Positions 25,830-34,257 of a stretch of DNA of 64,000 nucleotides are shown here, in pieces. The notes below the pieces were generated by a model, which was not told the origin of the DNA, made no database searches, and saw nothing but the letters and a program-made list of their open reading frames with translations. Source of the stretch: JAGQSZ01 sp049647585 (GTDB lineage: Bacteria > Actinomycetota > Acidimicrobiia > Acidimicrobiales > Microtrichaceae). The DNA lies in the NCBI GenBank assembly GCA_049647585.1, contig JBARXY010000048.1, positions 1 to 64,000 on the forward strand. Reading direction: 5' to 3'. Positions within the stretch are counted from its first letter, which is position 1. The number at the start of each line of letters is the position of its first letter. A program made the position numbers and the translations under genes.

Positions 25830-26875
25830 GATTCCGGTTTGTCGCCTTTGGATTCGTTGGATCGAATCCCCGCGTCACGAAGGTCATAGGCCTTGACGAT
25901 CTCGGCGACTATCCGGTGTCGCACAACGTCGGAGCTTCCAAGCCGTACGAAGCCGACGCCCTCGATATGGGAGAGCATCTTCTCCAGACCACCCAAGCCC
26001 GACTTACCTCCCGGCATGTCGACCTGGGTCGCGTCGCCGGTCACGACCGCCTTGGACCCGAAACCGATCCGGGTGAGGAACATCTTCATCTGCTCGGGAG
26101 TGGTGTTCTGGGCCTCGTCGAGGATGATGAACGAACTGTTCAGGGTGCGACCTCGCATGAAGGCCAGCGGTGCGACTTCGACCACCCCGCGCTCGATGAG
26201 CTTCTGAGCGCCTTCGCTGCCGACCATGTCGTGGAGCGCGTCGTAGAGGGGTCGGAGGTACGGGTCGATTTTGGCCATGAGGTCCCCGGGAAGAAACCCG
26301 AGTCGCTCCCCCGCCTCGACCGCCGGTCGGGTAAGCACGATGCGTTCGACTTCCTTGGCCTGCAGCGACTGGACCGCCATTGCAACCGCCAGCCAGGACT
26401 TGCCGGTTCCGGCAGGACCGACGCCGAAGGTGACGGTGTTCTCGCCAATCGCGTCGACGTAACGCTTCTGCCCGGCGGTCTTGGGACGAACCCGTCCGCC
26501 ACGGTAGGTGCGCAGCAGTTCCGCTGTGAGAACCTCTGATGGCCGTTCATCGGCGTTGATCATCTCGACGGTGCGGCGAACGGTCGAGTGTTCGAGGCTG
26601 TGGCCCTTCTCGATCAGGACGATAAGTTCCTCGAAGAGCCTTCCGACCCGTTCCGAGTCGGTTCCGGTGATCGAAATCTCATTTCCCCGGGCGAAGATCT
26701 GCGCCTCCGGAAACGCTTCCTCGATGATCTCCAGCAGTTCATCCCGGGTGCCGAGCAGGTCGGTCATTAGATGGTTGCCGGGAACTCGGACCAAGGTGCG
26801 GACGGGACCCTGAGCCTGGCTACTGGCGCCCTCGGGTGAAGAGCCCAAAGCTCCAGGAGTGTCGGAAGGATCCAT
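25826..26875 (-). CDS. phoH: PhoH-family ATPase
   Basis: 349 aa from ATG 26875. P-loop ATPase, often next to ybeY, with proposed RNA-related roles. Walker A GPAGTGKSW near residue 141, LTRPAVEAGERLGFLPGD, Walker B FIILDEAQNTTPEQMK and a helicase-like VVTGDATQVDMP. Frame extensions upstream of 26875 overlap the divergent gene and do not match the family. There is no clear ribosome site; a minus-strand TACACT 10-16 bases before the ATG suggests a leaderless start. Confidence 0.94.
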   Translation of the reverse strand: MDPSDTPGALGSSPEGASSQAQGPVRTLVRVPGNHLMTDLLGTRDELLEIIEEAFPEAQIFARGNEISITGTDSERVGRLFEELIVLIEKGHSLEHSTVRRTVEMINADERPSEVLTAELLRTYRGGRVRPKTAGQKRYVDAIGENTVTFGVGPAGTGKSWLAVAMAVQSLQAKEVERIVLTRPAVEAGERLGFLPGDLMAKIDPYLRPLYDALHDMVGSEGAQKLIERGVVEVAPLAFMRGRTLNSSFIILDEAQNTTPEQMKMFLTRIGFGSKAVVTGDATQVDMPGGKSGLGGLEKMLSHIEGVGFVRLGSSDVVRHRIVAEIVKAYDLRDAGIRSNESKGDKPES

Positions 26876-26894
26876 TGCGAGTAAGAGTGTAGTG

Positions 26895-27461
26895 GTGAAC
26901 CAGCGACCGACGGATGACGACGACGGCCCGGATGCGGCAACTGGCACCGACTTCGATGCAGACCTGTCCCTCGCCAACCTGCGCAGCTCGCAGGCTGCCG
27001 GAAGATTGCGCCGCGAGAACCGGGAGATGCAACGGAGACGTGAACAGACCACCATTCGATCGCTGTTGCACGGATCGACCGGTGAGACAGTCGTCGCCCA
27101 CACCGCGGGAGCAACAACTCACTCCGGGACCATTGTCGAAGTCGGCCTTGACTACGCAGCGATCGAGTCCGACGCGGGGCTCTGTTGGGTCGCCCTCGAC
27201 GCGGTGAGTGCGGTTGAACTCGAAACCGACAATGTGCTCGACACCGAATTTGAAGAAGTATCGGATTCGATGTTGATCGACGTGATCGAGGATCTGATCG
27301 CAGCCGAGGCGATCCTGAGCGTCACCATGCAAAACGGTGCCGTCCTGGTTGGCGAACCGACCTCTGTGGGACCGCTGCTCTTTCTCCGAAACAGGATCCG
27401 CCGCGGAAGTTCGGTCGTGAACCTCGAAATGATCTCGGCTGTGGAGATCAAACGGCCCTGA
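26895..27461 (+). CDS. Hypothetical protein divergent from phoH
   Basis: About 188 aa from GTG 26895 (GTG 26892 directly before it). Acidic N-terminus (TDDDDGPD), then a charged helix with coiled-coil character (GRLRRENREMQRRREQ), then two beta-rich repeats of the type TVVAHTAGATTHSGTIVEVG and SVTMQNGAVLVGE, which look like SH3/Sm-like small barrels. This suggests a nucleic-acid or protein adaptor, but I do not recognise the family. Its start lies only about 20 bases from that of phoH, so promoters must overlap. Confidence 0.7.
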   Translation: MNQRPTDDDDGPDAATGTDFDADLSLANLRSSQAAGRLRRENREMQRRREQTTIRSLLHGSTGETVVAHTAGATTHSGTIVEVGLDYAAIESDAGLCWVALDAVSAVELETDNVLDTEFEEVSDSMLIDVIEDLIAAEAILSVTMQNGAVLVGEPTSVGPLLFLRNRIRRGSSVVNLEMISAVEIKRP

Positions 27462-27502
27462 ACTGCAAGTCTTGAGCAGGCTGCGACCCGAGCCGGCAGC
27501 GG

Positions 27503-27784
27503 CTAGTCGTCCTCGATGGTGAGGGCGCTCTCGAGCGCCTCAGCGTTCGATGCGTCAGGCCCCGGGACCGTGGTGTCCAGAATCGCCTTGTCCAAGCTTC
27601 CGGGAGTTATTCGACACTCCTCGATGAAGTTGGCAACTTCCGATTCCTTTAGACGAATCACCCGACCGAATCGGTAGGCCGGGAGTCGGCCGTCGTCAAT
27701 GAATCGGTACAGCGTCCTCGGGGTGATGCCGAGTCGTCGTGCTGTTTCATTCGTATTCAGCCAAGTGATATCCGCAGTGCTCAC
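27503..27784 (-). CDS. Excisionase-type (HTH_17/MerR-like) DNA-binding protein
   Basis: 93 aa from GTG 27784. Residues 8-57 form a winged-helix excisionase domain (NTNETARRLGITPRTLYRFI...GRLPAYRFGRVIRLKESEV) as in BldC-like regulators. The C-terminal 35 residues are acidic. The frame is open further up but the extension is Cys-rich and unlike the family. A TACTGT -10 box sits 6 bases before the GTG, indicating a leaderless mRNA. Divergent from the pilus gene cpaB, so it may regulate that cluster. Confidence 0.82.
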   Translation of the reverse strand: MSTADITWLNTNETARRLGITPRTLYRFIDDGRLPAYRFGRVIRLKESEVANFIEECRITPGSLDKAILDTTVPGPDASNAEALESALTIEDD

Positions 27785-27874
27785 GGAATCACAGTAGCAA
27801 ATCCCTATGACACTTCTGATGCACACCCACCCAACAGCCTGAACGACCGCACCTTTTTACCTACTTTCCACCCC

Positions 27875-27904
27875 TTGACGGTTCTTCATTAACTTTCATA
27901 TCCT
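27875..27904 (+). promoter_or_regulatory. Sigma-70-type promoter of the cpaB-tadZ-cpaF operon
   Basis: TTGACG (27875-27880), 18-bp spacer, TATCCT (27899-27904), in an AT-rich stretch 35 bases before the cpaB start. Confidence 0.65.
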
Positions 27905-27938
27905 CTCCATCTATTGCATTTCTTCTGGGGAAGGGCAC

Positions 27939-28673
27939 GTGCACGTGGTTGAAAGGTCTAGGGCCAATACGGCCGAGGAGCGGGCGAGGCGTCGAGCCGC
28001 AGTTCGTATCAGGCGGAACTCCCGGTCCGACGCATCTAGGACGCTCAGGCCATTCCAACTTCCGCCCCGTCGGGCCCTCATTGGTGGCGCTCTGGTCGCC
28101 CTCGCCGCAATGGGTGTGTTCGTCGCTCACCGAAATGCCTCGACTCCACCCGAGACTCGCTACCTCGTCGCCTCCAGAGATGTCTCCGCCGGGACCGTCC
28201 TGACTTCCGGAGATCTGGGTTCGGTGGCACTCGACCTGCCCAACGACATGAACGTCGTCGAAGCTGAAGGAGCGGCTGAACTGATCGGGCGCGTGGCGTC
28301 GACAAATCTCAACAAGCTCGACCTGGTTTCTCCAACGGATGTCTACTCCGACGGCCGCTTTGCAGCGACCGACTCGGTCGAAGTGGCACTCGACCTTCCG
28401 GCAGCAAGGGCGCTTGCCGGACTGGTCCGGCCCGGTTCGATGGTCGATGTGCTCTCCACCGACACCAACCAGGGAGGGACAGAGGTGCTGGCCCAAGAGG
28501 TGAGGGTCTCATCGGTGGATGAATCCCGCACCGCAGCAATTGGCAGCAGCGGAGCTGTTCGAGTCGTCCTTAGTGTCAATGGCTCCGAGACCGCCCGCGC
28601 CCTGGTCGATGCTTCGTTGCGAGCAGAACTAACTCTCGTCCTTCCACGCCCTACTCCGGTTGGCGAACCATGA
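27939..28673 (+). CDS. cpaB: Flp pilus assembly protein CpaB/RcpC (SAF domain)
   Basis: 244 aa, GTG start behind GGGGAAGGG. A basic cytoplasmic N-terminus (RARRRAAVRIRRNSRS) leads to one transmembrane segment (residues about 47-63, ALIGGALVALAAMGVFVAH), then a SAF domain (TRYLVASRDVSAGTVLTSGDL) and the RcpC/CpaB domain (VALDLPAARALAGLVRPGSMVDVL). It assists secretion of tight-adherence pili. The stop overlaps tadZ by 4 bases (ATGA). Confidence 0.85.
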   Translation: MHVVERSRANTAEERARRRAAVRIRRNSRSDASRTLRPFQLPPRRALIGGALVALAAMGVFVAHRNASTPPETRYLVASRDVSAGTVLTSGDLGSVALDLPNDMNVVEAEGAAELIGRVASTNLNKLDLVSPTDVYSDGRFAATDSVEVALDLPAARALAGLVRPGSMVDVLSTDTNQGGTEVLAQEVRVSSVDESRTAAIGSSGAVRVVLSVNGSETARALVDASLRAELTLVLPRPTPVGEP

Positions 28674-29968
28674 ACGATCGCTTCGTGGTTGTCGGATTGG
28701 CGAGGTCAAGAAGCAAGTGGTTTTCCGAGATGACGCGGTGGTCGACCTCATCGGTCATCCCGGTCGACTACATGAAGGCCATCACGTCGGATGAGGTCCG
28801 CGCGATTCTCGGATCGGGTCGTCAGGTCTCGGCGCTCATCGCGGATGCATCAGTACCGGGAGTAGATCGCGAGCTCATTTCGCTGGCGGTCGAGTCGGAG
28901 TCCATCGTGATCGTCATTGCCGACGGATCCGGTCGACGCGACTGGAACGCCATTGGAGCAGTCGCTGTCCTGGACGACGACTTCACGCCCGAGGAACTCA
29001 CCGAGATTCTCCGGCGTAGCGCCAGGGCTCTGGGACCCACACAACGTCGAAGCGCCAGTCTGTCCATCTCTCTGGCTGAGGAACTCGAATCGGCGGCCAG
29101 AACAATCACGGTCGCCGGAGCCGGGGGCAGTGGTAGCTCGACTGTTGCCATGGCGCTTGCTCAAGCGCTGGGCGACAGGTCCAGGCTCAGCGACACGGGG
29201 CGAGCGGTAGCGCTGGTCGATGGTGCTCGCCGGGCTCACCTCTCGCTCTATCACGACGTCGGAGACGTAATCCCTGGACTCCCCGAACTCATCGATGCCC
29301 ACCGCGCAGATCGACCCGACCCGGATGAGATCGGCCGCCTCTTCTTCCGCATCGAGGATCGCGGGTACGACCTCCTACTGGGACGTAGACGACCTAGGGA
29401 CGCGGCTTCGATGGGACCGATCTCAACCGCCGCAGCAATAGAGGGAGTCAGACGGGCTTTCGACACAGTGATCATCGACGTCGACTCCGAACTCGACGGC
29501 GAGGGCGAGACCGGTTCAGTCGACATAGAGAACCATCACGGAGTCACGCGGGTAGCGGCAGACTCGTCCGACCTGGTGCTCCTCGTGGTACGTCCCGGCA
29601 TGAAGGGCATGCACGATCTGGTCGAGCTTGTCGATGCCTTTTCGGAATTCGGGGTCCGCCGGAACAAGTTGCTGCCAGTGGTCAACCTGGCGCCTCGGAG
29701 CGCTGTGGCGCGAGCCGCTCTTACAAAACTGGTCGCGCAGCTCTCGGCCCTCGATGGCGAATCGGCCCACCCTCCCATCTTCCTGCCACAGGTCCGTTCG
29801 CTCGAAGACATCCACAACTGTGCGTCGCGCCTGCCGTCGACCCTCACCGCACCGCTCGGCCGGGTAGTGGACCACCTCATCCCAGCCAATGGCGCAGTCA
29901 CGTCGACGGTGAAGGGATCTCCACCGAAGCTCGGCTCACATGATCATCCCCGGATCGAGGTCGCATGA
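28670..29968 (+). CDS. tadZ: TadZ/CpaE-like pilus localisation ATPase
   Basis: 432 aa. Residues 1-125 resemble a receiver-like N-terminal domain; residues about 145-400 are a MinD/ParA-type ATPase. The P-loop reads GAGGSGSST, without the standard GKT lysine, as in many TadZ proteins. Later stretches (YDLLLGRRRPRD; DTVIIDVDSELD; DLVLLVVRPGMKG) follow the family. It would position the pilus machine at the pole. Overlaps cpaB and cpaF by 4 bases each. Confidence 0.82.
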   Translation: MNDRFVVVGLARSRSKWFSEMTRWSTSSVIPVDYMKAITSDEVRAILGSGRQVSALIADASVPGVDRELISLAVESESIVIVIADGSGRRDWNAIGAVAVLDDDFTPEELTEILRRSARALGPTQRRSASLSISLAEELESAARTITVAGAGGSGSSTVAMALAQALGDRSRLSDTGRAVALVDGARRAHLSLYHDVGDVIPGLPELIDAHRADRPDPDEIGRLFFRIEDRGYDLLLGRRRPRDAASMGPISTAAAIEGVRRAFDTVIIDVDSELDGEGETGSVDIENHHGVTRVAADSSDLVLLVVRPGMKGMHDLVELVDAFSEFGVRRNKLLPVVNLAPRSAVARAALTKLVAQLSALDGESAHPPIFLPQVRSLEDIHNCASRLPSTLTAPLGRVVDHLIPANGAVTSTVKGSPPKLGSHDHPRIEVA

Positions 29969-30217
29969 TGGTCGAAGCCACCACTCCGCTCGAACAGATC
30001 GAGCGCTCAGTGCAGTCCCGAGCGACATCACTCTCCCTCGATGTCGACTCCGACGATGGGCGTGCCCGTCTGAAGGAGATGATCGACGAAGCGGTTCTTG
30101 AATGGACCGCCCAGCATCAACGAGGGCAGCGTCAGATCGCACTTTCCGATCCCGACGGTGTGGCCGACCGTGCGTTCAGAAACCTTGCCCGCTACGGACC
30201 GCTGACCGAACTCCTGG
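29965..30217 (+). pseudogene. cpaF: cpaF/tadA pilus secretion ATPase, 5' fragment
   Basis: Encodes the N-terminal 84 residues of a TadA/CpaF ATPase (ARLKEMIDEAVLEW; VADRAFRNLARYGPLTELL), then breaks at the left end of the 5.3-kb mobile unit, where a stop follows after one codon. The frame resumes at 35523 with PLTELLDDDDVWEIMVNAP, exactly what the family has after PLTELL. Loss of the ATPase domain makes the pilus locus non-functional unless a second copy exists. Confidence 0.92.
30202..30217 (+). repeat. Left direct repeat at the mobile-unit junction
   Basis: CTGACCGAACTCCTGG; identical 16-bp copy at 35523-35538. The last two bases also count as the first bases of the terminal inverted repeat, so the true target duplication may be 14 bp (30202-30215). 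Confidence 0.93.
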
Positions 30218-30226
30218 GTTAGGTGA
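30216..30226 (+). repeat. Left terminal inverted repeat of the mobile unit
   Basis: GGGTTAGGTGA; exact inverted copy at 35512-35522. The 196 bp between it and the ABC ATPase stop hold no supported gene. Confidence 0.85.
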
Positions 30227-30422
30227 GAGTGGGGTCCTACTTGTCTGGGCCCTGACTCCTCCCCCCCTTCCGGAAGCGCTGCCAATCCGCGCTGAGGCTC
30301 CTCGCAGGCTCTGCATCCTCCGCCATCGCCGACCTGTCGTCTCTCGCCGACGGGTCCTGCGGTGCAATCTCCTACTGAAGGGGACGCCACCACTGTGCGC
30401 CCAATTTGGCTACAACAGTCGA

Positions 30423-32267
30423 TCAGGCGCTACTCGGTCCCCGGAAGAAGCCGTATCTGCCGAAGTTCTTCGCTTTGGTGAATGGCACTTCTGAGACGTC
30501 CGGATCCGACCCGTTGGGTGGATCAATGTTTTCCATAACGATCACTTGGCATCCGATGCGTCGTTGAACGTCCTCGTAGAACGCATTGGCTACGGCGTTG
30601 TCTGCCTGCCCCTCGCCATCTTCTGCAAGGTCCGGCGGCCTGTAGGTGATCAGGGGCGAATCAAGAACAACGAACCCAGGATGCGGCAGATCCCGCTCGT
30701 AGCAGTACTGGGCCAATCCCAATGTAAATGCTGCATGGAGAATCGCTCGGACGCCTTTGCCGTGAGCCGATCGAAGCTGACCCCCCGATATCAGGTCCTG
30801 TTCAGACCGGTCGTAACGCACTCCCGTCGCCTCGGGCACACCCCACGCTCGGAGGCAGTCGGTCATCTCGTCCGAGAACTCATCGAGAACCAACAGATTC
30901 ATTCGAGCTGCAGCCGAAGCGGTATCGGCCTTCGCTGCGCCGCTGACCTCAGTTCGGATCCGGTAAAGCTCCTCCGCCTGGTCGTAGAGCCCTATCACGC
31001 GCTCCACACGAGACCGCAACTCAATGAGCTCTCGTAGCCCGGAGGTTTGCGGATCAAGTTCTTCATCCAGTCGGCCAATCTGCTTACGCGTAGCGCTAAT
31101 GGACTCGACCGCACTTTCGATGGCGACAGCCTCAAGGGCGGCGTCCCGCTCGACATCGCTGATTGTTTGGGACAAGTCGGCTCGAAGAGCTTCTGTCTTG
31201 CTAGTTTCAGCGACGACCGACTCACTCAGGAAGGTCTCGTCGCCTTCACATTCCTCGTTGAGATGCTGGTGCTCCTCCTCGGCGCCGCAGAACGGGCACG
31301 TCCCCGCCTGGAAGTATCCGAGGAGCGTTCCCGCCTCCGCCAGCATCGCTAGCCGGTCCAGATCGCTCTGATACTGGCGTGACAGCAGAGCGAAACGAGC
31401 TCGGAGGGCTTCGAGATCAGACAGACGATTCCGGCGGACACTCAGATCTCTTTGAGCTGCGCCCAAATCCCGTGCCAAACCTGCGCGGCTGTCAAGGAGG
31501 TGGGCCGTGGACGCAGCTGACTCGTCAATTGTCGCGTTTAGACGGTCGAGTTGTGAGCGAACTTCGCTGAGCGGGGCTGCATCGGTCAACCTCTTCTCTA
31601 CAGCCAGGATCATCTCCTCGATGACATCCGCCCGGGCGAGCTGATGAGCCTTCGATTTCGCCGGGTCGGCGGTCGCCGTCAACGACGAGTCATCGTCATC
31701 CTCCAACACGGACCGAAGCACGGAAATCTCTTTAGTCTTCGAAATGTACGAGCCGGTCAGAGCTGGCGATGTCTGAGCCTGCATCTGAGTCTCGTCTACT
31801 ACGCAGAGGTGGGCGAGATTTCGGAAGCTGAGCGAATCGGTCTGACCCTTGGCGTTCTTGCGAACCCGCCTGCCGGTGAATGAAAGCTGCGAGAGGAAGA
31901 ACTGGGAGAGGTTATCTTCGTTCGTCGCATGGTGCTTCGGCCCGAGCACGCGCTCCGAAGGCTCCAACGGAAGTGTCCGGATATCGCCGTCGTAGACGCT
32001 GATGGAGCCACCGTTCACCGACCTTGCCAGGGTGATTTGACTGCTATTCGGGAGGATCAGTCCGAGGAGAACCGTGCTGAATCCGGCCAGCTCAGGTACC
32101 TCCTTCAGCGCAGTGCTGCCCAACATGAAGTCGATGGCATCCACCATGAACGACTTTCCGGTGTCGGACGGCCCATGCACAATTGTCGTGTTCGCACCAA
32201 ACTCTACGCTGGCTGGTTCAGTCGCCGAACCCACGACCGTCAGATGCAATAGCGTCAGTCGTTCCAT
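30423..32267 (-). CDS. ABC-3C system ABC ATPase (DUF3732-like)
   Basis: 614 aa, start ATG 32267 with GAGGAA ahead, 1 base after the middle-component stop. SMC/RecN-like layout: Walker A HGPSDTGKSF near residue 33, long coiled-coil arms (about 180-280 and 360-450), a zinc-hook-like CPFCGAEEEHQHLNEEC near residue 334 at their tip, a signature-like ISGGQLRS near 515, and Walker B GFVVLDSPL near 550. In ABC-three-component systems this subunit is thought to sense invading DNA or its processing and to license the effector. Family knowledge comes from comparative genomics; activity here is inferred. Third gene of the effector-middle component-ATPase operon. Confidence 0.85.
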   Translation of the reverse strand: MERLTLLHLTVVGSATEPASVEFGANTTIVHGPSDTGKSFMVDAIDFMLGSTALKEVPELAGFSTVLLGLILPNSSQITLARSVNGGSISVYDGDIRTLPLEPSERVLGPKHHATNEDNLSQFFLSQLSFTGRRVRKNAKGQTDSLSFRNLAHLCVVDETQMQAQTSPALTGSYISKTKEISVLRSVLEDDDDSSLTATADPAKSKAHQLARADVIEEMILAVEKRLTDAAPLSEVRSQLDRLNATIDESAASTAHLLDSRAGLARDLGAAQRDLSVRRNRLSDLEALRARFALLSRQYQSDLDRLAMLAEAGTLLGYFQAGTCPFCGAEEEHQHLNEECEGDETFLSESVVAETSKTEALRADLSQTISDVERDAALEAVAIESAVESISATRKQIGRLDEELDPQTSGLRELIELRSRVERVIGLYDQAEELYRIRTEVSGAAKADTASAAARMNLLVLDEFSDEMTDCLRAWGVPEATGVRYDRSEQDLISGGQLRSAHGKGVRAILHAAFTLGLAQYCYERDLPHPGFVVLDSPLITYRPPDLAEDGEGQADNAVANAFYEDVQRRIGCQVIVMENIDPPNGSDPDVSEVPFTKAKNFGRYGFFRGPSSA

Positions 32268-32268
32268 G

Positions 32269-32766
32269 TCAGTTCCTCGGATCTGATGTTGCAGCTTCTG
32301 CGATCTCGAACTCAGCTGCCCAGTGACCCGAGATGCGTTGCATGACGGAGCGAAGCTCAACGTCGTCCAGGGTCCCGAACGTTTCGACTACCCATGAGGC
32401 GCGCTCGTGAAGCCTTAAGGCATATGTCGTTTCGAGGATCCCGATGAAGGAAGGCGCCGAATCTGAGGCTAGGAACCGGATCCCATCCCCAGTTGCGACA
32501 AGGTCCACCAGCTGGGCGCGGACCATTGCGTTGAGACCCTTCTGGAGGATCTCCCGCTTCATTCCAAGCTCTCCAGCACGAATAGGTATCGGTGGATGCA
32601 AGCTGGGCGGCCCGCCGACATCACCACTGTGAAGAACGCAGTGATCGAAGAGAACGAGATCGTTCAGGCCAACGTCTCGGGGCAGAGACTCAGACAAGAC
32701 CATCAGCACTCTGACTCCGGCTTCGAGAGGACTGTTCAGCGAAGATGTCACGGCGCCGGCACCCAT
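32269..32766 (-). CDS. ABC-3C system middle component
   Basis: 165 aa from ATG 32766; GTG 32751, which overlaps the effector stop as GTGA, is an equally good start. Strong match to the ABC-3C middle-component pattern: NSPLEAGVRVLMVL, DLVLFDHCVLHSGD, GPPSLHPPIPIRAGELG, KREILQKGLNAMVRAQLVDL, and TTYALRLHERASWV near the end. These small winged-helix-like proteins bridge the ATPase and the effector. Overlaps the effector gene and abuts the ATPase gene, so the three are translated together. Confidence 0.85.
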   Translation of the reverse strand: MGAGAVTSSLNSPLEAGVRVLMVLSESLPRDVGLNDLVLFDHCVLHSGDVGGPPSLHPPIPIRAGELGMKREILQKGLNAMVRAQLVDLVATGDGIRFLASDSAPSFIGILETTYALRLHERASWVVETFGTLDDVELRSVMQRISGHWAAEFEIAEAATSDPRN

Positions 32767-34040
32767 CTCAGGCGATCCACATTTGCTAGCTGATGGCAGA
32801 TGCCATGCCGGTCACGAGTATTCGATACCTGCACAATGACGTGACTTGCTAGGTCGACCTGGGCTGCAGCGACGAGAACGCCACGAAGTCGATCTAGCCC
32901 GGTGTCGTGGTGGGATTCAGCAACATCGACGACTCCATCATGGATGTCTTGCTGTAGTGCCTCGAACGTGCCAACCGGCACCGAATCTCTGGCGTAGACG
33001 CGAAGCGCCTCCGCGCTGTAGAAGTTGATTCGCTGCCTCTTGAAGTGGTCGCCCGTGTCTGGATGGCTGGCGGCGGCGGCAACCGTCGAAATTTCCGCAG
33101 GGTGGACCTCGGCGTATGCCTCAACCAGCTGCTCAACGTATCGAGCCTCCGACGCCGCGACCGCTAGAGGGGGACTTGGCGCCGATGGACGGGGCTTGAG
33201 CGGACCGCCGAATCTCGCCACGTGGTGTCTCGTCGTCTCATGGACCTTCAACACCTCGTGCAGCTCAACAGACTTGAACATGGAAAAGTCCGTTTGATTC
33301 GCAAGCTTTATGACGGCGTTCAAATCGGAGGGGTCAAGTCCGGCGGTGGCGCTCCAAGGCTCTTCGCACTTATTTACAAATCCGCTTCGAAATTTGCTGG
33401 GCTTCAAGATCAGCTTGCTCAGCATGGAGCCGCAGCCTCGTGGCGCTAGGAAGCTGTACTCGTCGGGCATCTGGTAGTCGTCCGCCACCACATGGAGAAA
33501 CATCTTGAGTAGCTCGGGGTAAACGTTCGATGGCGAGAGGGCGGCAGCGTAGTGCTTGCACTGGTAGCAGTCCCACGCCCCTTCGAATCCGGCGTCCGAT
33601 TTAAAGCCGGCGACGTCGATTCCTTCATCGCCTGTTCCGCCCATCCGTTTCACCTTCACGTAGTCATTGCGAAGGGCAGACACCCATTCGCGAATGAACT
33701 CCTCCCACTCGCCTGGCGGGTAGAAGAACAGGCGTTGCTTCGGCGAGACAGGCGGACCGCTCGCAGAGAACGTGGAAGATGGCGACGCAAGGACTTCGAA
33801 GTCGCTCAAGGACGGAGGACCCGCCGGACCTGAGATCGCGTCATCCTCTACTAGGGCCACCAGCTGCCTTCCCCCGGCGCGATGGCGCCTGCACTTCCGT
33901 CTGGCCCGCCCAGCACGGTCCAGCCAGCACACGCTATCGCTTGCGAATGAAATCGCAATGGACTCACGCCAACCACCGACTTCCAGATCGAAGAGGGTGT
34001 AGGCGCCCTGCCTCGATTCTGTCGACGCCCAGTCCGGCAT
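32748..34040 (-). CDS. ABC-3C system effector: PD-(D/E)xK nuclease with ABC-3C C-terminal domain
   Basis: 430 aa. The central region (about residues 105-215) has a restriction-endonuclease-like core: GGTGDEGIDVAGF followed by WDCYQCKHY, that is Asp then Gln-x-Lys, as in Mrr-like nucleases that use Q instead of E. The C-terminal 140 residues carry the ABC-3C CTD pattern (YVEQLVEAYAEVHP; HFKRQRINFYSAEALRVYARDSVP; FEALQQDIHDGV). The first 80 residues are Arg-rich and unassigned. It is the probable DNA-cutting toxin, released or recruited when the ATPase is triggered. First gene of the three-gene operon. Confidence 0.82.
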   Translation of the reverse strand: MPDWASTESRQGAYTLFDLEVGGWRESIAISFASDSVCWLDRAGRARRKCRRHRAGGRQLVALVEDDAISGPAGPPSLSDFEVLASPSSTFSASGPPVSPKQRLFFYPPGEWEEFIREWVSALRNDYVKVKRMGGTGDEGIDVAGFKSDAGFEGAWDCYQCKHYAAALSPSNVYPELLKMFLHVVADDYQMPDEYSFLAPRGCGSMLSKLILKPSKFRSGFVNKCEEPWSATAGLDPSDLNAVIKLANQTDFSMFKSVELHEVLKVHETTRHHVARFGGPLKPRPSAPSPPLAVAASEARYVEQLVEAYAEVHPAEISTVAAAASHPDTGDHFKRQRINFYSAEALRVYARDSVPVGTFEALQQDIHDGVVDVAESHHDTGLDRLRGVLVAAAQVDLASHVIVQVSNTRDRHGICHQLANVDRLRWVPAP

Positions 34041-34181
34041 TACCCAGGTCCTTGGTCTGTTGCGTTTCCCTCGTTGAGCACCGGTCCGGCGGCACTCCGT
34101 TGCTTGTTCGCATCCGGCGCTCGTCTGGGCAGACTGCTTTGGCTAGTCGGCTCCAGGCAATCAACTCGCCTAACGGTGATA

Positions 34182-34200
34182 GGGCCGCTCATCGCGGCCC
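34182..34200. promoter_or_regulatory. Palindrome in the divergent intergenic region of the mobile unit
   Basis: GGGCCGC (34182-34188), loop TCATC, GCGGCCC (34194-34200) in the 217-bp gap between the effector gene (minus) and the zinc-ribbon gene (plus). It could be an operator or a hairpin in the leader of the plus-strand gene. Confidence 0.45.
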
Positions 34201-34257
34201 ACCGGCGCTCGGACCTGTATCCAGGATTGCGGTTCAGTCAGAACGCTATGGTGCGAC